From Humulus lupulus (lineage: Eukaryota; Streptophyta; Magnoliopsida; Rosales; Cannabaceae), in NCBI RefSeq assembly GCF_963169125.1, contig NC_084798.1, forward strand, positions 200,813,481 to 200,877,480: a stretch of DNA of 64,000 nucleotides. Reading direction: 5' to 3'. Made by a program: the position numbers and the translations under genes. The notes under the pieces were generated by a model. It was given only the letters and a program-made list of their open reading frames with translations, made no database searches and was not told where the DNA came from. Of the stretch, positions 44,191 to 56,150 are shown piece by piece. Every line of letters starts with the position of its first letter. Within the stretch, counting starts at the first letter, position 1.

Positions 44191-46092
44191 AGTCTTTAAT
44201 ACCTAACTTTTTCCAAATTAGCAGTTTAATACCTTAGTCTTTTTTTTACGGCATTATGGCATAAATATCTTCCATCAACATTGTCTGACAGCCATAGGTA
44301 CCTCACCGTTAACTGCCACTTGGCTGTCATATGTCTATATTTTATTGTGCCAACTAATTTAAATTAGTCCTCGTCATTAAACGTATGCCAACTAAATATC
44401 TTTTTTTATTATTATTATTTATTTTTCTTTATCTTCTTCCTTTCTTCCGATTCTTCTTCTTCACCATTTTTCATCTCCACGTTTCTTCCTTTTTTTCTGG
44501 GTTGTTGAGCTAGGAAAGAACAGAGGAGGAAGAGAGTTGTTGATTAGGGTTCGAACAAAAATTATGGTAGCTTCATATCTGCTCGACTTCTGTATTGGGG
44601 AAGACGATATTAAGCTTTGCGACAAAGGCGATGGGCTGGTTCGTGGCTTGGTTCGCAACCAGAAAAGACAAGATTCGACGTGTGTTTCGTCGACTGCTTG
44701 GGTTAGGGTCGGTGAAGAAAAGCTTCAGATCTTCGTTATCTTCAAATTTCCCTTTGTGTCCAGGTCTGACTACCATTTTATTTTACATTCTTTTCCTTTA
44801 AGATTTTTTATTATTGTTATTATGAACATGGATTTTGCTTCAAATGCTTTGTGGTAATATTTAATTGATGTTATGTATTTGGTGATGATTGTTTGAATCC
44901 ATTGATGTAAGTCGTTTTGGGTCTATGGGTCCGTGTCAATTTTCAGGTATTGATAGTCATTTCGAGGTTTCTAGTATTGTTTTATATAGTAGAAAAATAG
45001 ATATAGATTTTTTTTTTCTTTCATCAAACTGAGTTTAATCTGGACTGAGTTTTGAGTTTGGGCTTGAAGAAGATGAACATTGGAGTAATTTTTTAAAAAA
45101 AATAAAATTAAAAAGTGAGTTTAATTTTTAAGTTGTGTTTTTAATTTTAATAAGAAGAAAAAGGAGAAAAACAAAGTAATTTTTAAAACATCTTTTACTT
45201 TCTGAATTGTTTATTAAATTTTTAAGAGTTTTAAAAGCTGAGAAAATAATTTAAAAAAAAAAAATTAAGTGACATAACATATTTTAAATGAGTTGACCCA
45301 ATGAGATATTGACATGTGGGAGTCTATTTGGCACTACGGTGACTGGGCAAATTTTAAAGAAGTATTTGTGGCATAAATACTAAATATTTTACACTTGTTA
45401 CAATTAAATACTTAATTTTTTATTTTTACAGCAAAAATACTAAATGTTTAATATATGTTAAAGATAAATGCCTAAAGTTGCTAAAATATATATTTTGTCA
45501 GTGCCTACTGAGTTGGAACTGTTAAGCATATTGACTAAGCGGACATTTGTCACTCTGTAATCATTCTATTTCATATTTATTTTTTTTAAAAAAAAATTTA
45601 AAATTAGAAAAATGAATTCAAAAGACATTTTAAATTAAAATAAATTTAAAAAATACATATTTTGATAACAAAAATACATAAATTACAAAGTGATACATAT
45701 CTGGTGAGTCAACACTTATCAGCTCCAACAAAGGAGGTATTGAAAAACTAATGTTTTAAAAACTTTAGGTATTTAGCCGCAAAGAAAAAATATTAAGTAT
45801 TTATCTTTGACATATATTGAACATTGAGTATTTTTGCTATAAAAATAAAATATTAGGTATTTAACAGTAACAAATGTAAAATATTGAGTATTTATGCCGC
45901 AAATTTCCCAATTTTAAATGATGTGGCCCAACCAAAACTAGACATGGCCGTCTAATTGACAAATAATGGTGAGATGCCTACAATTGTCAAGAAATGGTGA
46001 CCAAATGTATTTATGTCGTAAAAAAAAAATCTTAGGAATATTAATAAACTTCTAATTTGGAAAAATTTAGGTATTTTTGCTGTCAATTACTC
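44191..46092. mobile_element. Non-autonomous inverted-repeat element, about 1.9 kb
   Basis: Left end near aatacctaactttttccaaa and the complementary right end near tttggaaaaatttaggtatt form an imperfect terminal inverted repeat of roughly 100 bp. It interrupts the repeat described at 43712-44190, which gives an empty-site comparison at 54.1 kb. The interior at 44440-44860 resembles a leader plus coding fragment on the plus strand (frames of 60-106 codons) that I do not recognise; this could be a captured host fragment. Exact ends and target duplication are not resolved. Confidence 0.45.
45359..45909. mobile_element. MULE-type MITE with 9-bp target duplication (551 bp)
   Basis: Terminal inverted repeats of about 130 bp: the left arm starts gaagtatttgtggcataaat, the right arm is its near complement ending ttatgccgcaaatttccc. 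The 9-bp duplication aattttaaa is at 45350-45358 and 45910-45918, the size typical of Mutator-like elements. The interior is AT-rich with no coding capacity. It is nested in the larger inverted-repeat element. Confidence 0.8.
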
Positions 46093-47919
46093 TAAATAAA
46101 ACTAAGCAAACATGCATTGCACATTGACTTCACCTAGTATGTATTGGAAATATTAGAAGAAAACTCTACACTTTAATTTACTCACGTTTTGTAATAAAAA
46201 TCTTATTTTTAATTTTAAAAAACAAATGGATATGAGTGAGAAAGCTATCATTTATTTACGAAAGGAAACTATCATTATTAAATAAAATAAATCAACATTT
46301 AAGTAAATATATGAATAAATTTAAATATATATTTATATGATTGAATAATATATCTATTTTCTTACTTTTTTAACTAATTAATTAATTAAACAAAAACCAT
46401 AATTTAAAAAAAGATAAATATCTTATCAATAATAATATATTTATAAACAAGAACCATAATTAAAAAATAAGAATTTTTTCGAAATATTATACATAAGTTT
46501 TTTTAATAATATATATTAACCGTATAATAATATATAATCTATAAAATGAAAATAATTAAATAATAAATAAAAAATTATTATAGAGGAGAGCGATCACTCT
46601 AAAATCTCTCAAAACCAGTCAATTTATTTTCTCATTTTTCTTATTTTTTTTCTACTTTTTCTAATAAAATATATATTTTTCTACTTTTTTTAATATAATA
46701 ATAATAGTAATTAGTTGTATTTTATTTTATTTTAGTTTAGTTTCCAAATATCTATAATAATAATAATAAGTTAATTAACTAATTTAAATGAGAAATATTT
46801 AAATGTTTTTTTTAAATAAGAGCTATTTTAAAAAAAAAATTATAATTTAAATGAAACGTACATGCATATATAAATATACTAGGTAAAAGCAACATACAAT
46901 ACACGTTTGTTTAGTTTTAGAATTATAAACATTGTCTATAATTTTAATAAAATTTGGTTCACTGTTAATAGAATGAATTATATATAATATGTTAGATGAA
47001 GACCACATAATAAGCTGTAATGAGAAATGAATTATGATTATCTTGAGTATTTTGCTTGTTATGCATTCTTTTGTTTACTTAGATATTAAGAAACAACTAT
47101 TATTAGAATAATTGGGAATGGAAACCATAGATTTTTCTTCATATATATAGTGCTTCACCATTTCTTTCTTTCTATTATAATTTTGGTATGAAGTATTATT
47201 TTTGGGATTCAAAATGGTGAAATAAAAATATCACTTAATTACACTATGTTTTTTCATTTCTTTGATAAATAAATACTTTATCTTATATAAATATATATGT
47301 ATGTTATTTACCTATATTATTTTTTTTTATTCTGTATTTAATATGGCAGTATAGGGTCCAAAAAAATTTTGGGTGTTTTTTTTAGTATTTTCTTTTCAAA
47401 TTTATTTTAATACATTTTGGACACTCAAAGGGATATATTTTTTTAAATCAAAATGAAAATTGTAGCAATTGTGAATAAACTTATTTATGTACACTACAAT
47501 AAAAATCTAGTTATAATTTTTCATGTTCGATGTATTATAATGTGATTTTTCATGTTTCAGGGATGATTTTAGAAAGAAATTCATGGCAGCCAATCCTTAC
47601 TTTGGAAAGGCAGTGACGAGAGTGAGTACAAGAACAAGAAGAAATATATGTTGTTTGACAATGAATTTAGTGTTTTATTATATTTGTAATTTTTATTAGA
47701 GTAAATAATTATTGTTTGAATGGTTAATTATTTACTTTGTAAATCTAGTTATATATTTTTTAAGGTCAAGATGATTATAATTTTAATAAGTTTTATTATT
47801 TTAATCTATAAATTTTTAGATTAATTTGTATATAAATGTTTCATTTAAATCATAATTTTTAATTTAAAATAACAATAAATAAATTTTTTAAAAATTAAAA
47901 ATATAATTTTTAAGGTCAC
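46093..47919. other. Very AT-rich DNA with Helitron-like end fragments
   Basis: 46093-46140 and, inverted, about 46868-46950 hold the repeat that ends cctagt after a short tgcattgca hairpin-like word. This is reminiscent of plant Helitron 3' ends (CTRR). A small exon-like block at 47561-47622 (cag before, gtgagt after; encodes DDFRKKFMAANPYFGKAV) is not assigned. Nothing else recognised. Confidence 0.35.
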
Positions 47920-48436
47920 CTAAAGAGAGTCCTAAAATCCTTACTTAAAGGCACTCAGCAAGATCTTTTAGGACTCGCAACGCGAGTCCTAAAAACCTTA
48001 CTTAAATGCACTCAGCAAAATCTTTTAGGACTCGCAGACATTTTTTAGGACTTGCAGTTCGAGTCCTAAAAGCATCATTTTAGGACTCGCAACGCGAGTC
48101 CTAAAAACCTTACTTAAAGGCACTCAACAAGATCTTTTAGGACTCGCGGACATTTTTTAGGACTCGCAGCACGAGTCCTAAAAACATTATTTTAGGACTC
48201 GCAACGCGAGTCCTAAAAACCTTACTTAAAGGCACTCAGCAAGATCTTTTAGGACTCGCAGATATTCTTTTAGGACTCGCAACGTGAGTCCTAAAAACAT
48301 CATTTTAGGACTTGCAACGCGAGTCCTAAAAACCTTAGTTTTTAAGGCTCTCAAATAGAGGACTCGCGCCCCGCGAGTCCTAAAAACTTTTTAGGACTCA
48401 CAATGCTAGTCCTAAAAAACCTTTTTTGTAGTAGTG
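47920..48436. repeat. Array of nine short hairpin palindromes
   Basis: Nine copies of TTTTAGGACTCGC facing GCGAGTCCTAAAA across a 2-4 base loop, at about 47967, 48043, 48079, 48155, 48190, 48268, 48303, 48358 and 48388. Some are perfect, others have one or two changes. A longer word cttacttaaaggcactca recurs at about 47940, 48109 and 48221, giving a higher-order repeat of roughly 110-170 bp. The block ends with ttttttgtagtagtg, which resembles a CACTA-type terminus (CACTACTACAAAAAAGG). A possible partner end CACTACAATAAAAATC starts at 47492, with flanking gta versus ata. Probably the subterminal repeat of a DNA transposon. Confidence 0.75.
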
Positions 48437-49614
48437 ATAGTTTTATAGTATATATAAATATTTAAATCAACAATATCTATATATATGACATCTAAACACA
48501 ACGTATAGATATATATTTATATGACTACATGACATATATAAAATACAATAATATTTAAAAAGAAATTAATAATAGAAATAAAAAAAAAAGAATAGAAAAA
48601 GTAATAGTATAGACAGTAGAATACATGCATCAATTATTTTTAGTTTCAAATGTATCTCATAATGACCTTTGGTGAATTTAATGAAGAAAAATAGTTTCAA
48701 TTACTTGATAAAAAATAAACTATCACACAAATTTATAAGATAAAAAAATGATATGTATGCCTCTATTATTTTTAAATAAATATATGATTTAATTATTTAA
48801 ATTATCATAAAATATCTTAAAAAATATTATATTATAAATTAATTAATTTTTGTTTAAATTTATTTTTGTTCTAGTTTTTGAATTTCATAGTCACAACAAA
48901 AGATTATGTATATTATATGTTTAATATAATATTAAGTTTAAGTTTAATTAAATTTTATTTAAGTTATAAAATATATGGTTTTATTATTTTTAAATAATTA
49001 TCATTGTAAAATATCTCAAAAATATCTTATTTTAATTTGTTTAATTATTTATTAATTTTATTTAAGTTTAAGTCATGTTTACAGTCTACCGTTAAATATA
49101 AGAATATTCTGTTAAATACAAGAATATTCCGTTAAATTTAATAGAAAAAAATAAAAAACTGTTAAAACTAATAATTTCCGTTATCTACACACTTTTTATA
49201 TAGAAGATATATATATATATATATATATTTAAATGACTTAAAAATTAAATTACAACGCAATTATATAAGAGAAAATATATTCCGATCCATTATATTTTAG
49301 TCAAATATTATTTCTTAAAATTCAATACTAAGTCTTTGTTTTGCATATTTTTAATAATTTATTTTACCATTTTTATTATGTTGAATATAACTTTTATTAA
49401 TTTATTATGTTTTTTTATTTATTGAAACAACAAATATTTTTATGTTAATTTCTTGAAACTTTATTAATATTTTTTTTTCTACTATTATTACAATTTCAGT
49501 CTTAAAAATATTATAAACTAATGGTAATAAAATAAAATACATTCTCTATTAATCTCATAATTTCTTTCACTCAAATTTCTCTTAATTAATCTATAAACCC
49601 TTTCAATTTTCATA
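48437..49614. other. AT-rich DNA, no gene seen
   Basis: Extremely AT-rich with an AT microsatellite near 49207-49230. No coding region or transposon end recognised. Confidence 0.5.
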
Positions 49615-50315
49615 ATGGAGTATACTTTTCTTCGCGACTTAAACAATGATAGAGATATTTGGATAATAAGGGTTAGACTTTGTAGGATGTGGGAGTCTCT
49701 TAATACCAAGAAAAATGGAGAATTGATTAGTGTGGATATGATTTTTATTGATGAGAGGTTGTCTCAAAATTTCTTTCCTCCGTTTTGTTTTTTCTTTTAT
49801 CACTTGTTTTATATTTAATTAATGTGTTATATATTTTTGTCACTAAAAAATCTAATGCATGCAACAAGTAGGAAAATTTTTGTGTTTAGATTGCTATTGA
49901 GTAAGGGTTTTTTTTTATAGTGTAAATAATTTAAAGGTTGTTGCAAACAGAAGTGAGTATAGACCAATTTCAAATGACCATAAGATTTTTTTTTTTGGTT
50001 ATAACATCGCTTAAGAGGCTAGAAGAAGAAATAGTTAATATTCTGATCAATGGATTTCAATTCGTATCTCTAAATTTGACTGATTTACGTGCTAATAATA
50101 AAATTCTCTCAGGTATTTCTTCAATTATTAGTATTTATTAATTTTTAAAAATTTTATTTTAAATTATTGATCTTCATATTCTTACATCTTAATCTTATTT
50201 TTCTATCATATTTTAGATGCTGTGAGATGGTTATGTGATGTGGGTGATATTGAGATTGTTGGAATTAGTTGGAAAAAAAAAGACATCAAAGTTTTAACAA
50301 ATTACAAAGTATAAC
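49615..50315 (+). pseudogene. RPA1-like (OB-fold) gene relic, possibly from a Helitron
   Basis: First block 49615-49760 encodes FLRDLNNDRDIWIIRVRLCR, MWESLNTKKNGELISVDMIF, matching the first OB-fold of plant replication protein A large-subunit-like proteins. After an intron-like gap, 49940-50110 encodes a segment ending INGFQFVSLNLTDLRANNK. A third block at about 50218-50315 encodes AVRWLCDVGDIEIVGISWKK and KDIKVLTNYKV. Order and spacing fit an RPA1-like gene. Such genes are carried by plant Helitrons, and Helitron-like repeats lie nearby. Stops and missing parts show it is broken. A host RPA1 paralogue relic is the alternative. Confidence 0.6.
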
Positions 50316-50763
50316 TTAATAAATAATTGTAATACTATAAACATATATATATATATGTTTTATATATACATATATGTTTCTTATTGTAATTATTTTTTTA
50401 AAGATGTCATAATCATCCCAGAAAAACAACAAATTAAATAATACAATATCCAGTTTTTATTTTTTTCAACACTCAACACACTTCAAGTGACAACACTAAG
50501 AAAGATTAAAAAAAAAAGAAGAAGAAATTTATCAAATCAAAACTATCATCTCATCACGAGTATATGAATCAGTTTCAAATATACTCAGTACAATCAGATC
50601 TTTCCGCAAGAACACTAATAGCGATGACTTTTGGGGGTTTAACAATGTAGCTGTTAAAACCATGAGCCTTCCTCCTTATTTGATCGAAAGCTATATATAA
50701 ATGTTATGAAATACTGGACACATAACATAAAAACAAATTACTATATGTTTTTTATTATTTTTT
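50316..50763. other. AT-rich DNA, no gene seen
   Basis: Intergenic stretch between the RPA-like relic and the 3' end of the small secreted-protein gene. It may include that gene's 3' UTR on the minus strand. Confidence 0.4.
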
Positions 50764-51096
50764 TCATAACAAAACGACACCAAAGAGAAGGGTCAAACAC
50801 AGGGAGAAAGAAAGAACAAAAAGTGGTTGTTTCCCAGCAGGGGACGCCGAATTACCATGAGTTCGGGTTGCGATTACGTGGGGGCTGCTGCCGGAGCTTT
50901 TTCTAACATAAGTATGAGGGTGGTTCTCATGATGATCAGCTTGATCAATGGAAGTAGGAAAATGTTTGGGTTTAGGAAAGAGAACTTGGTCATTACCATG
51001 ATCATGAGCTGAACTTGGCAGAGAAAGAGATGGCAATACAAAGAGAACTATAAGAAGAGAAAGACGGCACAAAATTAAGCGTTTGATCTGAGACAT
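50764..51096 (-). CDS. Putative small secreted or membrane-anchored protein (110 aa)
   Basis: Intact frame. The N-terminus MSQIKRLILCRLSLLIVLFV plus LPSLSLPSSA reads as a signal peptide. A His- and Ser-rich, hydrophilic middle follows (HDHGNDQVLF..., DQADHHENHPHTYVRKSSG). The hydrophobic tail FVLSFSLCLTLLFGVVLL could be a GPI-attachment signal or a membrane anchor. There are no cysteines in the middle. The ATG context is aaacATGtc and a TATA box lies about 100 nt upstream. I do not recognise a family; a secreted peptide precursor or GPI-anchored protein is possible. It is the only unbroken host-like gene candidate seen. Confidence 0.5.
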   Translation of the reverse strand: MSQIKRLILCRLSLLIVLFVLPSLSLPSSAHDHGNDQVLFPKPKHFPTSIDQADHHENHPHTYVRKSSGSSPHVIATRTHGNSASPAGKQPLFVLSFSLCLTLLFGVVLL

Positions 51097-51196
51097 GTTT
51101 GAGAAAAAGATAGCTAATATTGGTTATGGTATAGAGCCTAATGATAGCTTCTGATATGGAAGATTGAATATGTGTATCGCTATTGCTCTGTATGTG

Positions 51197-51205
51197 TATA
51201 TATAA
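51197..51205 (-). promoter_or_regulatory. TATA box of the small secreted-protein gene
   Basis: Reads TTATATATA on the minus strand, about 100 nt before the ATG at 51096. This leaves a leader of roughly 70 nt, a normal plant spacing. Confidence 0.5.
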
Positions 51206-52468
51206 TAAGTAAACAAGTTGCCATGCATGAATTAATTTAGAGAATGTTGTTTTCTTGGGACAATTTTTGCCAAGGATTCCTTTTAGACATTTGGTAAAAT
51301 TATATTAATAATATGAAAATTAAATTAAAAAATAGAAAGCAATGTAGAAGGATATGCTTTACTTTATTAGTATTACACGCTTGCACTTGTCAAGTTAGGA
51401 ACCAGAATTAACTATAAAATCAAAAATACAAGGCATAAAACACATGGATCTCGATTCGTCGACAAAATTCTTGATTTATGTATATATATGTGTGTAAATG
51501 AAGATTCCTATGATGTTTTCCTTAATTTTTTTTAAAGAGAGTATTCTGGATGCTGATGATAGTAATTAAGTCAACAGTTAGATTTTGTATAATTAAAATG
51601 ATGCGAATGAATCAAATTATGATATAAATTCTTATAAAAAATTACAAATCCGGAATATTTGAAAACCTGTTTTCATAGAATAACAACTACCCAAAGTTCT
51701 ACGTACATTGAAAAAAGCATAAAGAAGATTTCCTTCTGCTTTTGTTTATTCTTTAGATTTAGTGTGTCTTTCCACTTGCATTTTTAGATTTCAAAAGCTA
51801 AAAATGATTATTTTTCGGTGGATTCTCATTCATGAAATTTGGAAAAGAATGAGCAGATATATATTTAGGCCTATGAAGGCCTCTTACAATTTAATTTAAT
51901 TTGCATTGATTTATTACTTTAGGTTAAATTTTTAATTCTTTTTAATAAATATAACATTTTTAAAAAAAAATAACACTTCAGCCCCTCTTAAACATTTAAC
52001 ATTCTTAAAAACCCTCGTCTCATTGAAAATGTGGCACCGTCCCTAATAAAAATTATATATGACAGTACAAATATTTTTATTTTTAGTAACAAAATTTGTG
52101 AATAAATAAGAAATATTTGTGACTAAAGAAATATTATCATATGACATATCATTAAAATATTTTAGACTAAAATTATTATTTACAAAAATTATAATTTGTT
52201 ATAACTAAATATATTTTTAGCAACAAATATTTTTTATATATAATAAAATTGTGACTAAAACTACATGTACATTTGTCATAACTTGTGACCTAATAATTAA
52301 AAATGATATTTAGTCGCAAATTTTCTATATATTGTGATTAAATGGGATGGTTTTTTTTTCTTTTTGTATAGTGTGAATTAATGAAAATAATTATATTAAT
52401 TTATGAGCTATTCCTTTCTTAGATCATTCATAAAGTCTTGCTTGATCTTCTAATTAAGAATATATATT
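51206..52468. other. AT-rich intergenic DNA
   Basis: No gene or transposon end recognised. It may contain upstream regulatory DNA of the small gene. Confidence 0.4.
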
Positions 52469-52882
52469 GGAAAATTTTTATATAGGGGCTTCACTTTAAG
52501 CTCTACTGGTGGGGCTCTTCAGTGTTTTCGACCCGTGAATAATTTTCGACGCGATTTTTTTTATGACCATGCATATTGAGTTGTTTAGAGCATCCTGCAA
52601 ATTTTCAGAAAATTCCGAATAGTTTACAATACCGAAAATTAGGTTTAAACATATTGCTTTCCACGCGCATAAAAAAAATTAGTCGTGCATATGCAACAAC
52701 ATGTTTGAACTTAGTTTTCGGTACTGTAAACTATTCAAAAAATTTTGAAAATTTGCAGGATGCTCTAAATAGCTACAATATGCACGGTCATAAAAAAATA
52801 ACGCAGAAAACTGTTCACATGTCGAGAACACTGAGAGCCCCACTGGTAGGGTTTAAAGTGAAGTCCTATAAGAGAATTGTCC
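52469..52882. mobile_element. Foldback MITE, copy 1
   Basis: Nearly the whole 414 bp is one inverted repeat. The left arm has gggcttcactttaagctcta and agagcatcctgcaaattttc; the right arm has the complements in reverse order. It ends gagaattgtcc and is flanked by TA-rich sequence, consistent with insertion at TA. Frames inside are shadows of the repeat. Confidence 0.75.
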
Positions 52883-52894
52883 TATATATATTTA

Positions 52895-53312
52895 GGGGAA
52901 TTCTCCTATAGAGGCTTCAATTTAAGCCCTACCGGTGGGGATCTCAGTGTTCTCAACCCATGAATAGTTTTCGGCGCGATTTTTTTTACGACCGTGTATA
53001 TTGTAGCTATTTAGAGCATCATGCAAATTTTCAGAAAATTCCGAATAGTTTAGAATACCGAAAACTAGGGTCAAACATATTGTTGCACGCGTAACTAATT
53101 TTTTTTTTATGCGCGTGGAAAGCAACATGTGTTTAACCTAGTTTTCGGTATTGTAAACTATTCAGAATTTTCTGAAAATTTGCAGGATGCTCTAAATAGC
53201 TACAATATACACGGTTATAAAAAAAATTATGCCGAAAACTGTTCATGGGTCAAGAAACACTGAGAGCCCCATGAGTAGGGCTTAAAGTGAAGCCCCTATA
53301 GAAGAATTGTCC
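52895..53312. mobile_element. Foldback MITE, copy 2
   Basis: 418 bp; starts ggggaattctcctata, ends tatagaagaattgtcc. Arms match copy 1. It sits 12 bp from copy 1 in the same TA-rich target. Confidence 0.75.
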
Positions 53313-54004
53313 TATATATTTATATATATATATATATTATAAATATGAGTTTAACATAAATTTTTGTTCTCCTTTAGATTTAACATTTTTTTATTTATTA
53401 TTTTCTAACACTGTTAGTTTTAAAGTCATCTAAATAAAGTAAATAATTTAAAAAAAAATAAAAATAGATAAAATCATCTAAATAAGATAACTAAATTGAA
53501 AAAAAAGCAAATGAATAATAATTTTTAATCACACATTTAAATTACTCTATCAGTTATGTTTTCAAAATTATAACCGAAAAATATTTATGTGCCAAAATTT
53601 AATACTTTCTTTCTTTTATTAATTATTTACTTTATCATTTAACTTATTTTGTTTATCCTAACATATATGTAATAGTATAATAAGATATAAATATACATAT
53701 TATCTTATTTTTCCCTTTAGTATTTTAATGAGAAATTACTTATTTTATTTTTTTTAGCCATTAATTAAATAAAATATATTTATATATAAATTTTTGTTGG
53801 TTTTATTTATTTTTTAAATTAAATAATTAAAATCTGATCCGATAAACTTATTAAATTCATAGTTTTAATATAGAATGTTTTAATATTTTATTATATTGAA
53901 ATTCATAAGTATTTTTCTAAAAGAAAATTAGAGAGAAAGTATTTAATTTAAAAAATAGAATGCACCATAACTTTATACATAAATAGTGTGTATCTAACGG
54001 ATTC
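53313..54004. other. AT-rich DNA, no gene seen
   Basis: Nothing recognised beyond AT-rich sequence. Confidence 0.5.
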
Positions 54005-54215
54005 TTGGTTACGATTTTTTTTTTAAACTATAGACAATGTTTTAGTTTATTTTTTAAAACATATTTATGTCATTCTTTTATAATATATAACATTTTTTAT
54101 TTATTTAAATTTTATATGAAAATTAAAAAAATATAATAAAAATAAATTAATATCTTTTTTAAAATAAAACTAAGTAAACGTGTATTGTATATTGCTTTTA
54201 CCTAGTATATATATG
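54005..54215. repeat. Helitron-like repeat, uninterrupted copy
   Basis: Contains the same sequence as 44043-44190 joined to 46093-46140, ending ttttacctagtatat. It serves as the empty-site reference for the element at 44191-46092. A diverged palindromic segment follows at about 54235-54600, with arms like those of the foldback MITEs (tcgtaaattttcgataaatt and complement) but unlike ends. Confidence 0.4.
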
Positions 54216-54667
54216 ACTATAGTCCATCTACTAAAACGGCAGGGCTGGTGCATCTTTTTCTTAGCACATTGAAAGTTATAATTATCATTTTTTTTATATG
54301 ACGATGTACATTGTAGTTATTTAAAATATCTCGTAAATTTTCGATAAATTATAAATAATTTATTATAATGAAAACAAAGTTGAAACAACACGTTGCAGGT
54401 GTGCTTAATTTTTTTTTATATATGTGTGTAATGTAGATTATTTGGACCATTTTTTCAACCGAATAAATTATTTAGAATTTCTCAAAAATTTGCAAGATGT
54501 TCTAAATAAATATAATATACCTCGTCATATCAAAAAATTGAAATTATAAATGTCCAAGAGTCGAAAACAGAAAAGATGTACTGATATTGTCGGGATATAC
54601 TTTAGAATTCCCCAAAATGTATCCCTTAGGATCAATATATAATTATATATATATATATTTATATATA

Positions 54668-55010
54668 GGGGAATTTTCCTACAAGGGCTTCATTTTAAGC
54701 CCTACCAGTAGGGCTCTCAGTATTTTCAACCCGTGAATACTTTTCGCGCGCGATTTTTTTTATGACCGTATATATTGTAGCTATTTAGAGCATCCTGCAG
54801 ATTTTCAGAAAATTTCGAATAGTTTACAGTACCGAAAACTAGGTTCAAACATGTTGTTGCACTCGTACTGTAAAATCTATAGGATGCTCTAAATAGCTAC
54901 AATATACATGGTCATAAAAAAAAGTCGTGCCAAAAACTATTCACGGGTTTAGAAATACTGAGAGCCCTACCAGTAGGGCTTAAAGTGAAGTCCTTATAAA
55001 AAAATTGTCC
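54668..55010. mobile_element. Foldback MITE, copy 3
   Basis: 343 bp; starts ggggaattttcctacaaggg and ends aaaaaattgtcc, flanked by TATATA. It has shorter arms than copies 1 and 2 because the centre is deleted. Confidence 0.75.
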
Positions 55011-56150
55011 TATATATATATATAAATGAAACATCACTTTATTTGCATATGGAATTATTATATTAATTGTCTTTGAAATTAAAGGAGGCTTAATTAATGG
55101 AATAAATATTTAGACAATAAGGTGAAATAGTTCAAACTAATAAAGAATAAAATGACATGGAGAAACGCATGTTTTAAGTCATTATATATATATATATATA
55201 TATAGTATTATTATAATTAAATACGAAGCTAGCATATATTGGAGGAAGGAGAAGGAACAACATCTTGAAATAAATTAAAAAAACTAAAGCAAAGTATAGC
55301 TTAACTAGCTTTATACTTACGAAAGAACGCATGGTCTTGTGAGCACGAAAAAGATCTTGCAGTCACCACACCCTAATATTATGTGATTTTCTCTACTTTT
55401 CTATCATTTTCAATATATTCTTATTTATTATTGCAAAAAATATATATTATTTATTAATAACTAATTGACATAATACCTAAATTTATTAAATTATAGCACT
55501 TAAAATCACAATTACTCCACTAATTACTAAGCAGTGCAATTTATTGATGATGATAGTTTTGCAGTTGTTTTCAATAGTATAGTACGGTGCGATCATGTAA
55601 TTAACCACATGCTGCATTTTTTTTGTACGTCCTCATAGGCAATGAAAGAAGTGACGCATAATTTTTAATAAGTGCATTTCTTACATAAAAGATGGTGCAA
55701 CAACATTGAGATCGATCTTTAATACCTATTTCCTAGCTCATTATTATTTTAAATTTACTACTAAAAATAAGGGTTTCGCTATCGGAACAGACGCTTTTAC
55801 CAATTGCGTAAATACAGACCAACACTTACGAGAGCCAAACACGTCGGTTACAGACTGGCGATAATAGTAGAGTCGGTGCAAAACTAACGTTAAAGAGTGT
55901 GCAAATTGTGTTATGCAGCTATTTATGCCATTTCCCCCGCAACAAAATAGAAGCAGGACAGAAACAGCTACAAACACGTATATATATATATATATCAAAA
56001 GTATATATTTATATGAAACTATATACAATGGTTGAGATATATGATTCAAAAAATAATATTCATATATACTCAAGGGAAAACAATGACTAAGCTTCTAATC
56101 AAAATATATTAACTTAACCACTGTTTAGAGACAAAAGATAAGTTAGTAAT
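55011..56150. other. AT-rich DNA, no gene recognised
   Basis: AT microsatellites near 55020 and 55184-55204. A more GC-rich block at about 55765-55960 (minus frame of 109 codons, 55744-56073) has no recognisable domain and may be a relic transposon end. Confidence 0.35.

Noticed and set aside
47561..47622. HMG-box exon
   Set aside because: DDFRKKFMAANP resembles an HMG helix, but the stretch is too short and diverges after it; left unassigned.
52576..53128. Coding frames in the foldback region
   Set aside because: They are the two arms of the MITE read through; mirrored on the other strand.
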